Assembly (NCBI RefSeq): GCF_028307215.1
Contig: NZ_JAQMHV010000005.1
Span: forward strand, 124,001 to 188,000
Direction of reading: 5' to 3'
Length of the DNA: 64,000 nucleotides
DNA from: Falsirhodobacter sp. 20TX0035
Lineage (GTDB): Bacteria > Pseudomonadota > Alphaproteobacteria > Rhodobacterales > Rhodobacteraceae
This document shows, in pieces, positions 34,324-42,476 of this stretch. The position numbers were made by a program, and so were the translations under genes. The notes under the pieces are model-generated. The model worked only from the letters and a program-made list of their open reading frames with translations. It did not search any database and was not told the DNA's origin. How positions within the stretch are numbered: the stretch's first letter is position 1; each line of letters opens with the position of its first letter.

Positions 34324-35055
34324 CAGCTTCCAGAAGAACCAACCGGTCATGCCGACGCCGTAAAGGATGATCGCGATGCGCAACGCGCGGGCCGGGATCA
34401 GATGCGCGATCTGCGTGGCGCCCCAGGCCCCCAGCGTGACCCCCACCAGCCCGATTGAGCCATAATACCACGCGATCACCCCGCCCAGCGCGAACTTCAC
34501 CACGGCCACCAGCGCCACGAGGGCGGAGATCCACAGCTTCAGCCCGTTCATCGCGTTCAGGTCGGTCAGCCCGGCCAGCGCCAGAAACGCCAGCAGCAGG
34601 ATCCCGAGGCCCGCGTTGAAGAAGCCGCCGTACACGCAGACGGCCGCCAGAAACAGCCAGACGACGGCCCGCCCGCCGCGCACCCGTCGCATGGCGGCGT
34701 TCACCTGCCGGCCGAAGGTGAACAGCAGCACCGCCACCAGCATCAGCCAAGGCACGATCTGCGCGAACTGTTCGTCGGACACGACCAGAAGCAGCTCCGC
34801 CCCCAGCCAGCCGAACAGGATGGCCACCAGCGAATAGGGCAGAAGAAGGGAGCGGTGCCGCCGGATCGCGGGCCAGAACCCCGCCGCCCCGCTGACATAG
34901 CCCGGCAGGGCCGCATAGGTGTTCGTGGCGTTGGCCAGCAGCGGCGGCACGCCAGCCAGGATCAGCGTGGGCATCATGATGAACGACCCGCCACCGGCCA
35001 GCGTGTTGACGGCCCCGCTCAGCAGGCCCGCGATCAGCAGCAGCACTTCGGTCAT
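34321..35055 (-). CDS. TSUP (TauE/SafE) family membrane transporter
   Basis: A 244-residue protein with about eight helices. The first repeat reads LLSGAVNTLAGGGSFIMMPTLILAGVPPLLANATNTYAALPGYVSGA and the second GGFFNAGLGILLLAFLALAGLTDLNAMNGLKLW, the G-x-x-x-G-x-G-G-G-x pattern of TauE/SafE proteins. They export sulfite, sulfoacetate or related organosulfur anions in known cases. The start at 35055 (MTEVLLL) begins the family; upstream frame is low-complexity. It is the downstream neighbour of a hypothetical gene. Confidence 0.85.
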   Translation of the reverse strand: MTEVLLLIAGLLSGAVNTLAGGGSFIMMPTLILAGVPPLLANATNTYAALPGYVSGAAGFWPAIRRHRSLLLPYSLVAILFGWLGAELLLVVSDEQFAQIVPWLMLVAVLLFTFGRQVNAAMRRVRGGRAVVWLFLAAVCVYGGFFNAGLGILLLAFLALAGLTDLNAMNGLKLWISALVALVAVVKFALGGVIAWYYGSIGLVGVTLGAWGATQIAHLIPARALRIAIILYGVGMTGWFFWKL

Positions 35056-35120
35056 GTGGTCTTTTCCTTCTCCGTCCCCGGGGCCAAGGATAAGCAAGGG
35101 CCGGGGGGAAGTCGATCCGC

Positions 35121-35723
35121 CTAGGGGGCGTCGCCCTGCCGCTGGCCCGCTGCGTCCACCCACCAGCACAGCACCCGATCCTCGGCCCGCTGGCGCGCCA
35201 CGTCCTCTTCGGGCGGGGCCACGCGGGTGCGGTGGCAGTCCAGACCCGCGATCCGAAGGCTGCCGGACACGCCATGGCCCAGATGCGCGCTCAGCACGCG
35301 GTCGATCAGCTTCGGGGACAGTTCCTCGGGCCGGGCGCAGGCGGGGTCTGCGAGGATCTCGGCCATGCGGCGGTTGCGGGCCTCCTCCACCTCCAGCAGG
35401 GCGGCGACCTCGGCCCGAAAGGCGGGCTCGGTCGCGACATAGGCCTCCAGCACGGGCAGGCGGGGGGTGGGCGGCTTTTTCAGCTTCAGCCGCCCTTCGC
35501 GATACAGCGCCAGCAGCAAGCGCCCCCCGATGGGAGAGATCAGGGCCACGGGCGCGTCGTAGAAGGCCAGCTCCCGATCCTCGGCCGTCAGGCGCAGGGT
35601 GTGGGTGCGCCCGTCCAGCGCCGCCTTGCGCAGGGCGGCCAGCGCCGGGGTGCGGTGGATGTTGGGGATCATGTCGATGACCGACAAGGCCGGCCTCATG
35701 CGGTCGCGGATCATCCAGAGCAT
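35121..35723 (-). CDS. Conserved hypothetical cytoplasmic protein
   Basis: A 200-residue protein starting MLWMIRDRMRPALSVIDMIPNIHRTPALAALRKAALDGR. There are no membrane helices and no signal. It has TLRLTAEDRELAFYDAPVALISPIGGRLLLALYREGRLKL followed by an acidic helical stretch (EPAFRAEVAALLEVEEARNRRMAEILADP) and a Trp-rich end (LCWWVDAAGQ). I recognise no family. Codon use matches the neighbours and the frame is strongly biased, so I treat it as real. The open frame continues upstream only as antisense of the AEC gene. Confidence 0.6.
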   Translation of the reverse strand: MLWMIRDRMRPALSVIDMIPNIHRTPALAALRKAALDGRTHTLRLTAEDRELAFYDAPVALISPIGGRLLLALYREGRLKLKKPPTPRLPVLEAYVATEPAFRAEVAALLEVEEARNRRMAEILADPACARPEELSPKLIDRVLSAHLGHGVSGSLRIAGLDCHRTRVAPPEEDVARQRAEDRVLCWWVDAAGQRQGDAP

Positions 35724-35788
35724 CGTGCGGGGTCCTTGCGTGCGGGGAAGAACGGTCTTACCCCCTCGGGGCCCCGCCGTCCATGCGC

Positions 35789-36706
35789 CTAGACCGGCAG
35801 GACCGCGACCATCAGCGGGATCGCGGCCATCGCGATCACCGTCTGCACCGCCGTAATCCCGGCCATCAGCGGCGCGTCCCCGCCCAGCTGCCGCGCAAGG
35901 ATGTAGGCCGAGGACGCGGTCGGCAGCACCTGGAACAGCAGCGCCGTTGTCAGGGCCGGACCGTCCAGCGCCACCGCCCGCGCCACCAGAAGCGTCGCCA
36001 CCGGCATCAGCAGGAACTTGAAGGCCGAGGATGTGGCCACCGGCCCGACCCAAGCCCGCGCCGTGCTGAAGTTCAGCGCCGCCCCCACGCACAACAGCCC
36101 CAGGGGAAGCGAGGCCACGCCCAGCGCGCGCAGCGCAGGCTCCATCCCCGACGGGATCGGGAGGGACAGCGCCTGGAACGTGATCCCGGCGGCGGAGGCG
36201 AGGACGAGCGGGTTCGTTACCAGCTGCTTCAGCACGCCCCGTGCCGTCAGCCGGGCCGATCCGAAGCGCGCGAAGACCAGCACGCAAAGGATGTTCACGG
36301 TGGGCACGATGGCCGCGTTGCACACCGCCGCCAGCGCCACGCCCTGCGCCCCGAACAGCCCGGCCGCCAGCGTGACGCCGACATAGTTGTTGAACCGCAC
36401 GCTGCCCTGAAAGACCGAGGTGAAGGCCGGGCCCCCGACCCGCATCAGCGGCCGGGCGCACAGCACGAGCGCCGCGACCGCGACGGTGGAGGCGACGAGG
36501 GTCAGCGCCAGCGCCCCCACGGGGAGGCCCGTCAGGTCGGCGGTGGCGAGGCTGTCGAAGAACAGGCAGGGCAGCAGGACGTAATAGCCGAGGCGTTCGG
36601 CCTGCGGCCAGAACCCTTCCTCCACAAAACCGCGGCGGCGCAGGGCGCCGCCAAGCGCGATCAGCAGGATCACCGGGATCAGGGCCAGCACCACGTTCTG
36701 CGTCAT
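35789..36706 (-). CDS. AEC (auxin efflux carrier) family transporter
   Basis: A 305-residue protein with about ten helices in two inverted halves. The second half has ALRALGVASLPLGLLCVGAALNFSTA, and FQVLPTASSAYILARQLGGDAPLMAGITAVQTVIAM is the typical AEC/malonate-transporter ending. It probably moves a mono- or dicarboxylate. It sits in a run of same-strand anion carriers (TSUP 10 bp upstream). Confidence 0.85.
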   Translation of the reverse strand: MTQNVVLALIPVILLIALGGALRRRGFVEEGFWPQAERLGYYVLLPCLFFDSLATADLTGLPVGALALTLVASTVAVAALVLCARPLMRVGGPAFTSVFQGSVRFNNYVGVTLAAGLFGAQGVALAAVCNAAIVPTVNILCVLVFARFGSARLTARGVLKQLVTNPLVLASAAGITFQALSLPIPSGMEPALRALGVASLPLGLLCVGAALNFSTARAWVGPVATSSAFKFLLMPVATLLVARAVALDGPALTTALLFQVLPTASSAYILARQLGGDAPLMAGITAVQTVIAMAAIPLMVAVLPV

Positions 36707-36716
36707 CCCCGATCCC

Positions 36717-37475
36717 CTACAGCATCTGCCAGATCAGCCGCAGCGCCATGGCGGTGGAGGTCACGACCAGCAGCGGCTTGATCACCCCCGCGCCGATCCG
36801 CATCGCCAGCATCGCCCCCAGACGCGCGCCCGCCACCGCCGCCACGGCCATGGCCAGCCCCGTCGCCCACATCGGTGCGCCCAGCGCGGCAAAGACCAGA
36901 AGCCCGCCCAGGTTGGACGAGAAGTTCAGAAGCTTCGTGTGCGCCGTGGCCTTCAGGATGCCGTAGCCCGCCAGCAACACGAAGCCCATCATGTAGAAGG
37001 ACCCCGCCCCCGGCCCGATCAGCCCGTCATAGCCCGCGATGATCGGCACCACGAAGGCGGTAAAGGCCGCGGGCGTGATCCGCTGCGCGCGGTCCGTGTC
37101 CGACAGGCCGGGCTTCAGCGCAAAGAACAGCGCGATCCCGATCAGGATGACCGGCAGGATCAGCCGCAGCGCGTCGGTCGGGATCCAGCCCGCCACCGCG
37201 GCCCCAAGGCCGCCGCAGGCCAGCGCGACCAGCGCCGCCACCCCTTGCCGCCGCAAGTTCACATGCCCCACCCGCGCATAGCTGAGCGCCGAGGTCGCCG
37301 ACCCGAACACGCCCTGCAGCTTGTTCGTGGACAGGGCGGTGAACGGGTCCACCCCGGCCATCAGCAGCGCGGGCAGCGTGATCAGCCCCCCGCCCCCGGC
37401 GATGGCGTCGACAAAGGCGCCGAAGAAGGCCGCTGCAACTAGAAAGGCGATCAGTTCCGCCGAAAGTTCGAACAT
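36717..37475 (-). CDS. TSUP (TauE/SafE/YfcA-like) family transporter
   Basis: A 252-residue membrane protein with GAFVDAIAGGGGLITLPALLMAGVDPFTALSTNKLQGVFGSATSALSYARVGHVNL, which matches the YfcA branch of TauE/SafE. The second repeat is YDGLIGPGAGSFYMMGFVLLAGYGILKATAHTKLLNFSSNLGGLLVFAALG. It may export an anion; the substrate is unknown. It is 10 bp upstream of the AEC gene on the same strand, so likely co-transcribed. Confidence 0.87.
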   Translation of the reverse strand: MFELSAELIAFLVAAAFFGAFVDAIAGGGGLITLPALLMAGVDPFTALSTNKLQGVFGSATSALSYARVGHVNLRRQGVAALVALACGGLGAAVAGWIPTDALRLILPVILIGIALFFALKPGLSDTDRAQRITPAAFTAFVVPIIAGYDGLIGPGAGSFYMMGFVLLAGYGILKATAHTKLLNFSSNLGGLLVFAALGAPMWATGLAMAVAAVAGARLGAMLAMRIGAGVIKPLLVVTSTAMALRLIWQML

Positions 37476-37521
37476 GAAAGGTCCTTGCTGCGGGACGATC
37501 CCGCACCCGCTGAAACGGCGG

Positions 37522-38325
37522 TCATTCCCGCCAGGCGTCGCGCACCCAGGCGGTCGGCTTCATGTAATGGCGCAGATACCGCCAGCGCGACCCGTCCTTG
37601 TGCTTGCGCCCCAACCCGCGCAGGTGTTGGCCAAGACCCCATCCCTCGCGCCCCACCCAGCCGCCGCTTATGGCATGTTCGGGATGCACCCCGCCCGGGA
37701 AGATGACGATCTTGGTGCCGGACGGCAGGCGCGGCGTCAGGAACAGGTTCAAGGGGAAGGTGTGCATGCATTGGTAGCGGAAATGCTGCACCCAAGCCTT
37801 GGGAAACAGGTCCACACCGCCCGGCGCGTTGCGGGTCACGAAGCGCTGCTCATAGCGGTATTCGTCGGCCACCCCCTGCGGATCGGCCAGAAACCGTTCC
37901 TGCAGCGACACCAGCTTGCCCACTGGGAACCGGAAGACAGAGGTCTGGCCCACCCGTTCGAACGGCTTGGCGGGGTTGCGCGACAGGATCACGTCGTCCG
38001 GCCCGCCATAGGTGAAGAACTCGTCAAGGTTGCCGGTGATCACCAGGTCAAGGTCGAGGAACAGGACCGGGCCTTCCAGCGTGCCCAGCCGCGCGCTCCA
38101 CAACCGGGCCTTGGGCCACTTGCCCTTGGTGTTCTTCGGCATCACGAAGTCGATCTCGGGCAGCGGCTGGCAGTCCACCTCGGGGCGGACGCCGTCAGTG
38201 CTGTCGGTAAAGCAGGTGAAGGTGAAGGGCGGCGTGATGTTGCGCGCCACCATGGCATACAGGCGGTTGATGAACCGCGGGCCGTACTTGGTGCCCCAGT
38301 TGATGCAGATGACTTGCTTGATCAT
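37522..38325 (-). CDS. Glycosyltransferase-like protein with a DLDL (DxD) motif
   Basis: A 267-residue protein: MIKQVICINWGTKYGPRFINRLYAMVARNI, FTCFTDSTDGVRP, ARLWSARLGTLEGPVLFLDLDLVITGNLDEFF. The DLDL matches the metal/nucleotide-sugar-binding DxD of GT-A glycosyltransferases such as GT8. It should add a sugar to a surface glycan in the cytoplasm. The start at 38325 (MIKQVIC) is chosen because the preceding frame is Pro/Arg-rich. It is divergent from the next glycosyltransferase gene. Confidence 0.75.
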   Translation of the reverse strand: MIKQVICINWGTKYGPRFINRLYAMVARNITPPFTFTCFTDSTDGVRPEVDCQPLPEIDFVMPKNTKGKWPKARLWSARLGTLEGPVLFLDLDLVITGNLDEFFTYGGPDDVILSRNPAKPFERVGQTSVFRFPVGKLVSLQERFLADPQGVADEYRYEQRFVTRNAPGGVDLFPKAWVQHFRYQCMHTFPLNLFLTPRLPSGTKIVIFPGGVHPEHAISGGWVGREGWGLGQHLRGLGRKHKDGSRWRYLRHYMKPTAWVRDAWRE

Positions 38326-38459
38326 GAACTCCGCTCCACCAGTTGGAAGGGTGGTTAGCACGGGTGCCGGGGGTGGTCCACTCTCTGCCGGGCGCCGGTG
38401 CTCTGGCGGCGTGCGGCCAGGGCGTGCTATGGCAGGCAAACGTCACGCGGAGGCTTGCC

Positions 38460-39707
38460 ATGACACCATCCCTGGGCCTTTGGGCGCTGTTCAACCGCAT
38501 TGCTCCCCCGCCCCCGCCCGGCGTGGTGGAAGGCGACCGGTTCCACACGGGCGGCGACATCGAGGCGGATGTGTGCCTTGTCACCAACTGCGCCTTCGTG
38601 GGCGGCAACGCGGCCACCACCCTGACGGAATACCAGACGCTGACGGCGGCGGGGATGAAGGTCGTGATCGTGCATTGCCCGGTCAAGCGGTCGCCGTGGA
38701 AGCGGCACCGGATCGCAGAACGCTTCGTGTCCTACCAGCACGCCATCGTGCCGGCGCATGCCGTCGGGCGGATCCGTTGCCGGACGCTGATCGCGCGGGG
38801 CCCCCGCATGGTGATGACGCCGAACTTCGCCCGGCTGATCCCGCGCATCCGGGCGGAACGCGCGCTTTACATCGTCAACAACTCCGCCTGGAACGAGGAT
38901 GGGAAGCCCCTGTTCGACTGGCCCGGCCTGCACCGCCGGGTGGCGGCCATCGGGCTGCCGCGGTCGCGGATCCACCCCATCAGTCCGATCATCCGGGCCG
39001 AGTCCGACAAGGCGCTGTCCGGCACCGGCATCCCCGACCGGCTGAGCACGGAGGACTGGCCCCCCGCCTTCCGCACGGACCTGTTCCAGTTCCGCCCCCG
39101 TGCGCCGCTGACCGCGCCCATCGTGATCGGGCGCCACGCCCGCGACCATGCCAGCAAGTGGCTGGAGGATCCGGCCGAACTGGCCGCCGCCTATCCCGAC
39201 CGCGCGGACATCCGCGTGTCCATCATGGGCGGGGCCGACACGGCGCAGCGCCGGCTGGGCGCGCTGCCTGCAAACTGGACCGTTTTGCCCTTCGGCACGA
39301 CGGGGGTGGAGGCGTATCTGGCGTCACTTGATATCTTCGTCTACTTCCCCGCCCGCACCCGGGACGAGGCGTTCGGCCGCACGGTGATCGAGGCGGTGAT
39401 GTCCGGCCTGCCCGTGGTCCTGCCCCCGTTCTTCGAACCGACCTTCGGCGACCTTGCGCTGTATTGCGAGCCTTCGGAGGTGGGGGGCGTGATTGACCGG
39501 CTGGCGGCGAACGATGCCGAACGCCTGCACTTCCTGGCCGCCTGCCGGGACGAGGCGGCGGCGCGCTTCAGCACCGACACGCTGCTGCGCCGCATGGGGG
39601 GCGAGGTCGTCCATCCGCCGGGGCTTGATGTCCGCGCCCGCGCCTTCCGTCAGGCGGTGCTGCCCGCCGCCACCCAGGCGTCCAGCGCGGCCACCACCGC
39701 GTCCTGA
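38460..39707 (+). CDS. Glycosyltransferase (GT-B, GT1-like)
   Basis: A 415-residue protein. The N-terminal half has CLVTNCAFVGGNAATTLTEYQTLTAAGMKVVIVHCPVK. The C-terminal half is GT4/GT1-like: LPFGTTGVEAYLASLDIFVYFPARTRDEAFGRTVIEAVMSGLPVVLPPFFEPTFGDLALY, with the E-x7-E arrangement of the donor site. It is probably cytoplasmic and adds sugar to an exopolysaccharide or LPS-like chain. It overlaps the convergent Stealth gene by 58 bp. No good ribosome site is visible upstream of the ATG. Confidence 0.78.
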   Translation: MTPSLGLWALFNRIAPPPPPGVVEGDRFHTGGDIEADVCLVTNCAFVGGNAATTLTEYQTLTAAGMKVVIVHCPVKRSPWKRHRIAERFVSYQHAIVPAHAVGRIRCRTLIARGPRMVMTPNFARLIPRIRAERALYIVNNSAWNEDGKPLFDWPGLHRRVAAIGLPRSRIHPISPIIRAESDKALSGTGIPDRLSTEDWPPAFRTDLFQFRPRAPLTAPIVIGRHARDHASKWLEDPAELAAAYPDRADIRVSIMGGADTAQRRLGALPANWTVLPFGTTGVEAYLASLDIFVYFPARTRDEAFGRTVIEAVMSGLPVVLPPFFEPTFGDLALYCEPSEVGGVIDRLAANDAERLHFLAACRDEAAARFSTDTLLRRMGGEVVHPPGLDVRARAFRQAVLPAATQASSAATTAS

Positions 39708-40600
39708 TCGGCGGGCGCCATGGCATCAAGGCTCTGGATGCACACCGTGTCCAGACGCCCCTGCCGCAACGCCTCCAGCACGGCCTTGCGCTTGTCGGGC
39801 CGGCTGGTGGGTTTCAGATAGCCCGAGGGGCTGGGCGGCACGACCTTCGCCCCGGCCCCAAGCTCCAGATGATGGGCAAGGCCGATGGGGGAGAACTGGT
39901 CGGCGCTGCGAAAACGTGGCGCGGCCTGCGCGCGCAGCAGGTCCGGATGCGCGTCAAAGAAGCGTTCGAAGGTGGACCGGCGCATCGGATGGGGCCGGTG
40001 TTCGGCTAGGAAATAGCGGTCCCGCACCCCCACCAGCCGGGCCGCGCGCTGCTGCGCGTCCTTGAACCCGGCCCGCGCGGGCCCCGGCTTCACCCACGCC
40101 TTCAGCCGCGCGAGGACGGGGTTGGGAAAGCGGTGAAGGCGCCCCTGCAGCACCGGCTGCCCCTTTTGGAAGAACAGATCCTCCGCAACCGGACGTCCGA
40201 TGAAGATGTCGTCGTTCAGATAGAGGAAGTGCTCGGCCAGATCCGGGGTGCGGAACAGCATCGTCTCGATGGAGCGGGAGGAGAACACCGGCAGAAGGTC
40301 CGCGTGTTCGCGGTACAGGTCGCGGTGATCCACGATCCGCACCCGGTCGCGCCAGTCCGGCCGGTCCGCGAACAGGACCTCCAGCGCGCGGGGCGTCTGC
40401 GCGTCGGTGACGATGAAGACGCGGTCCACGAAGGGACAGAAGGACAGGATCGACCAGACGTTGTACCGGATCTCTCCCCGGCTGGCGAAGCGGGTGGAGG
40501 ATCGGGCGTTCGGATGCACCGCGCCGCCCGCGAACCGCCGGCGCTTGTCGGCATGCGCCGGATCATCCCCGTCCACCCATGTGACGACCGCGTCGATCAT
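39650..40600 (-). CDS. Stealth family sugar-phosphotransferase
   Basis: A 316-residue protein with Stealth conserved regions: CR1 MIDAVVTWVDGDDPAH, CR2 SRGEIRYNVWSILSFCPFVDRVFIVTDAQTP, CR3 LYLNDDIFIGRPVAEDLFF, CR4-like HPMRRSTFERFFDAHPD. Stealth proteins transfer hexose-1-phosphate to make capsule or teichoic-acid-like phosphodiester glycans. The start at 40600 begins CR1. It is convergent with, and overlaps, the glycosyltransferase gene by 58 bp at the 3' ends, and is divergent from the GT29-like gene. Confidence 0.88.
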   Translation of the reverse strand: MIDAVVTWVDGDDPAHADKRRRFAGGAVHPNARSSTRFASRGEIRYNVWSILSFCPFVDRVFIVTDAQTPRALEVLFADRPDWRDRVRIVDHRDLYREHADLLPVFSSRSIETMLFRTPDLAEHFLYLNDDIFIGRPVAEDLFFQKGQPVLQGRLHRFPNPVLARLKAWVKPGPARAGFKDAQQRAARLVGVRDRYFLAEHRPHPMRRSTFERFFDAHPDLLRAQAAPRFRSADQFSPIGLAHHLELGAGAKVVPPSPSGYLKPTSRPDKRKAVLEALRQGRLDTVCIQSLDAMAPADQDAVVAALDAWVAAGSTA

Positions 40601-40708
40601 TCCCGTTCCTTCCGGCTGCCAGCGGGGAAACTTGACATTCGGCCTGGGGTTTATCAAGTCAAAGCCCGCCGGGTGACGGCCCTGCCCCAGCATGAAGGAC
40701 CGCACGCC

Positions 40709-41476
40709 ATGCTCTCATCCCTTTCGCGCCGGCTGGATCTGGCGCAGCGGCGGCTGCGGTTCGCGTTGACGGCATCCCCCCTGAACCCGCGCCGGCTTCC
40801 GACGCTGAAGCCGGAACGGTTCGCGGGACGGCGCGTGATCCTCATCGGTCCGGCGGACACGGTGACGGACGATCTGGCCGGTGTGGACGTGGACGCCTAT
40901 GACGTGATCGTGCGCCTGAACAGCGGCCTGTTCCTGGCCGACCGCGACCCCGCCCGGCTGGGATCGCGCACGGACGTGCTGTTCCACAACCTGAACGAGG
41001 AGGGGCCCCGCAGCGCCGGCGCCATCCCACCCCCCGTCCTGAAGCGGCACGGCGTGCACACGGTCGTCTTCCCGCATTGGAGCTTCAAGGGCAGCAAGGC
41101 GCGCGTCCACCGCAAGCGGAAGGAGCTGGAAGGCAGCGGCATCGCGCTGAACGTCCCCTCGGTCCGGTTCTGCACGCAGTTGCGGCGGGATCTGGCGGAT
41201 CACCAGCCCACCGTGGGCACCAGCGCCATGGCGTGGCTCCTGGGTTGCGATCTGGCGGAACTGGCGATCCACGGCTTCACCTTCTTTTCAACCCCCTACG
41301 CCCCCAGCTACAACGACCAGGTGCGCACGGGGGCCGAGGCGATGGCCTGGGCCGCCGCGTCCGAGGTTCACGATCCGGCGCTGGAAAAGCCCCTGATCGC
41401 CCGCCGCGTGCGCGAGGCCGAGGGCCGTGGGATGACCGTCTGCCTTGGCCGGAACGTGCGCCCGCACCTGATCTGA
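40709..41476 (+). CDS. GT29-like (sialyltransferase-family) glycosyltransferase
   Basis: A 255-residue protein: GRRVILIGPADTVTDDLAGVDVDAYDVIVRLNSGLFL (like the L sialylmotif DSYDVVVRLN), a middle lined with LFHNLNEEGPRS, then VGTSAMAWLLGCDLAELAIHGFTFFSTPYAPSY (like the S/VS motif region). These motifs mark the GT29 fold; bacterial members are poorly studied, and the donor need not be sialic acid. It follows the divergent Stealth gene by 108 bp, with a TTGACA hexamer in between at 40632-40637, and precedes the galactose pair. Confidence 0.72.
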   Translation: MLSSLSRRLDLAQRRLRFALTASPLNPRRLPTLKPERFAGRRVILIGPADTVTDDLAGVDVDAYDVIVRLNSGLFLADRDPARLGSRTDVLFHNLNEEGPRSAGAIPPPVLKRHGVHTVVFPHWSFKGSKARVHRKRKELEGSGIALNVPSVRFCTQLRRDLADHQPTVGTSAMAWLLGCDLAELAIHGFTFFSTPYAPSYNDQVRTGAEAMAWAAASEVHDPALEKPLIARRVREAEGRGMTVCLGRNVRPHLI

Positions 41477-41558
41477 GAGGCCGACGCGAACGGGCTTGCC
41501 ACGCGCCGCCGGATGGTGAAGCTTCCGCCTGTCCGCAAGGACGTAGGGGAGGACATAC

Positions 41559-42476
41559 ATGACCATCCGACTGGCCCTTGTGGGCCTGGGCAAGATCGCG
41601 CGCGATCAGCATCTGCCGGCCATCGAGGCGACCGAAGGGCTGCGCCTGACCGCCATCGCCAGCCGCCATGCGGGCCATCCGGACCTGCCGTCGTATCCGG
41701 AGATCGACGCCCTTCTGGCGGCCGAGGACGCCGAGGCCGTCACCCTGTGCACGCCGCCGCAGGGACGCCACGCGCAGGCCCGCGCCGCCATCGCCGCCGG
41801 CCGGCACGTGATGCTGGAAAAACCGCCCGGCGCCACCGTGACCGAGGTGCAGGACCTGGCCCGACAGGCCAAGGCGGCGGGCGTCACCCTGTTCGCCACC
41901 TGGCATTCGCGCGAGGCGGCGGCCGTGGACGCGGCCCGCGACTGGCTGGCCACGCGCCCCATCCGCCATGTGCGCATCACGTGGAAAGAGGATGTGCGCC
42001 ACTGGCATCCGAGGCAGGAATGGATCTGGCAGGCGGGCGGCCTTGGCGTCTTCGATCCGGGCATCAACGCGCTGTCCATCGCGACGGCGATCCTGCCCGC
42101 GCCCCTGTTCGTGACGGCGGCCGACCTGTCCTTCCCGTCGAACCGCGCGGCCCCCATCGCCGCCCGCATCGCGATGGATTGCGGCGGCGCGCCGGTGGAC
42201 GCCGAATTCGACTGGCGCCAGACCGGCCCCCAGACCTGGGACATCGAGGTGGAAACCGAGAGCGGCACCCTGCGCCTGTCGCATGGCGGCAGCCGCCTGC
42301 ATCTGGACGGCGCCGAACAGATGGCGGCGCCCGACCGCGAATACGCCCGCCTTTACGCCCGCTTCGCCGACCTGATCCGCACCGGACGGTCCGACGTGGA
42401 CCTGTCGCCCCTGCAACTGGTGGCCGACGCCTTTCTTCTGGCCGAACGTCATCAGGTGGAGGCGTTCGAGGAATGA
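41559..42476 (+). CDS. gal: D-galactose 1-dehydrogenase (Gfo/Idh/MocA family)
   Basis: A 305-residue protein: Rossmann fold MTIRLALVGLGKIARDQHLPAI, EKPPGATVTEVQDLARQA with the catalytic-lysine EKP motif, and HPRQEWIWQAGGLGVFDPGINALSI typical of galactose dehydrogenases. It oxidises D-galactose to galactonolactone with NAD(P). It shares a 4 bp overlap with galM, the natural partner for anomer supply. GGGGAGGAC precedes the ATG. The exact sugar is inferred from family and from the mutarotase next to it. Confidence 0.78.
   Translation: MTIRLALVGLGKIARDQHLPAIEATEGLRLTAIASRHAGHPDLPSYPEIDALLAAEDAEAVTLCTPPQGRHAQARAAIAAGRHVMLEKPPGATVTEVQDLARQAKAAGVTLFATWHSREAAAVDAARDWLATRPIRHVRITWKEDVRHWHPRQEWIWQAGGLGVFDPGINALSIATAILPAPLFVTAADLSFPSNRAAPIAARIAMDCGGAPVDAEFDWRQTGPQTWDIEVETESGTLRLSHGGSRLHLDGAEQMAAPDREYARLYARFADLIRTGRSDVDLSPLQLVADAFLLAERHQVEAFEE

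Noticed and set aside
36717-37475. Possibility that the TSUP/AEC group is a sulfur-compound catabolic island
   Set aside because: Only transporters are present; no sulfonate, taurine or sulfoacetate enzymes lie nearby to support it.
40632-40660. TTGACA as a sigma-70 -35 box for the GT29-like gene
   Set aside because: The hexamer is perfect, but 16-18 bases downstream there is no acceptable -10 (CAAGTC or similar), so I did not list it as a promoter.
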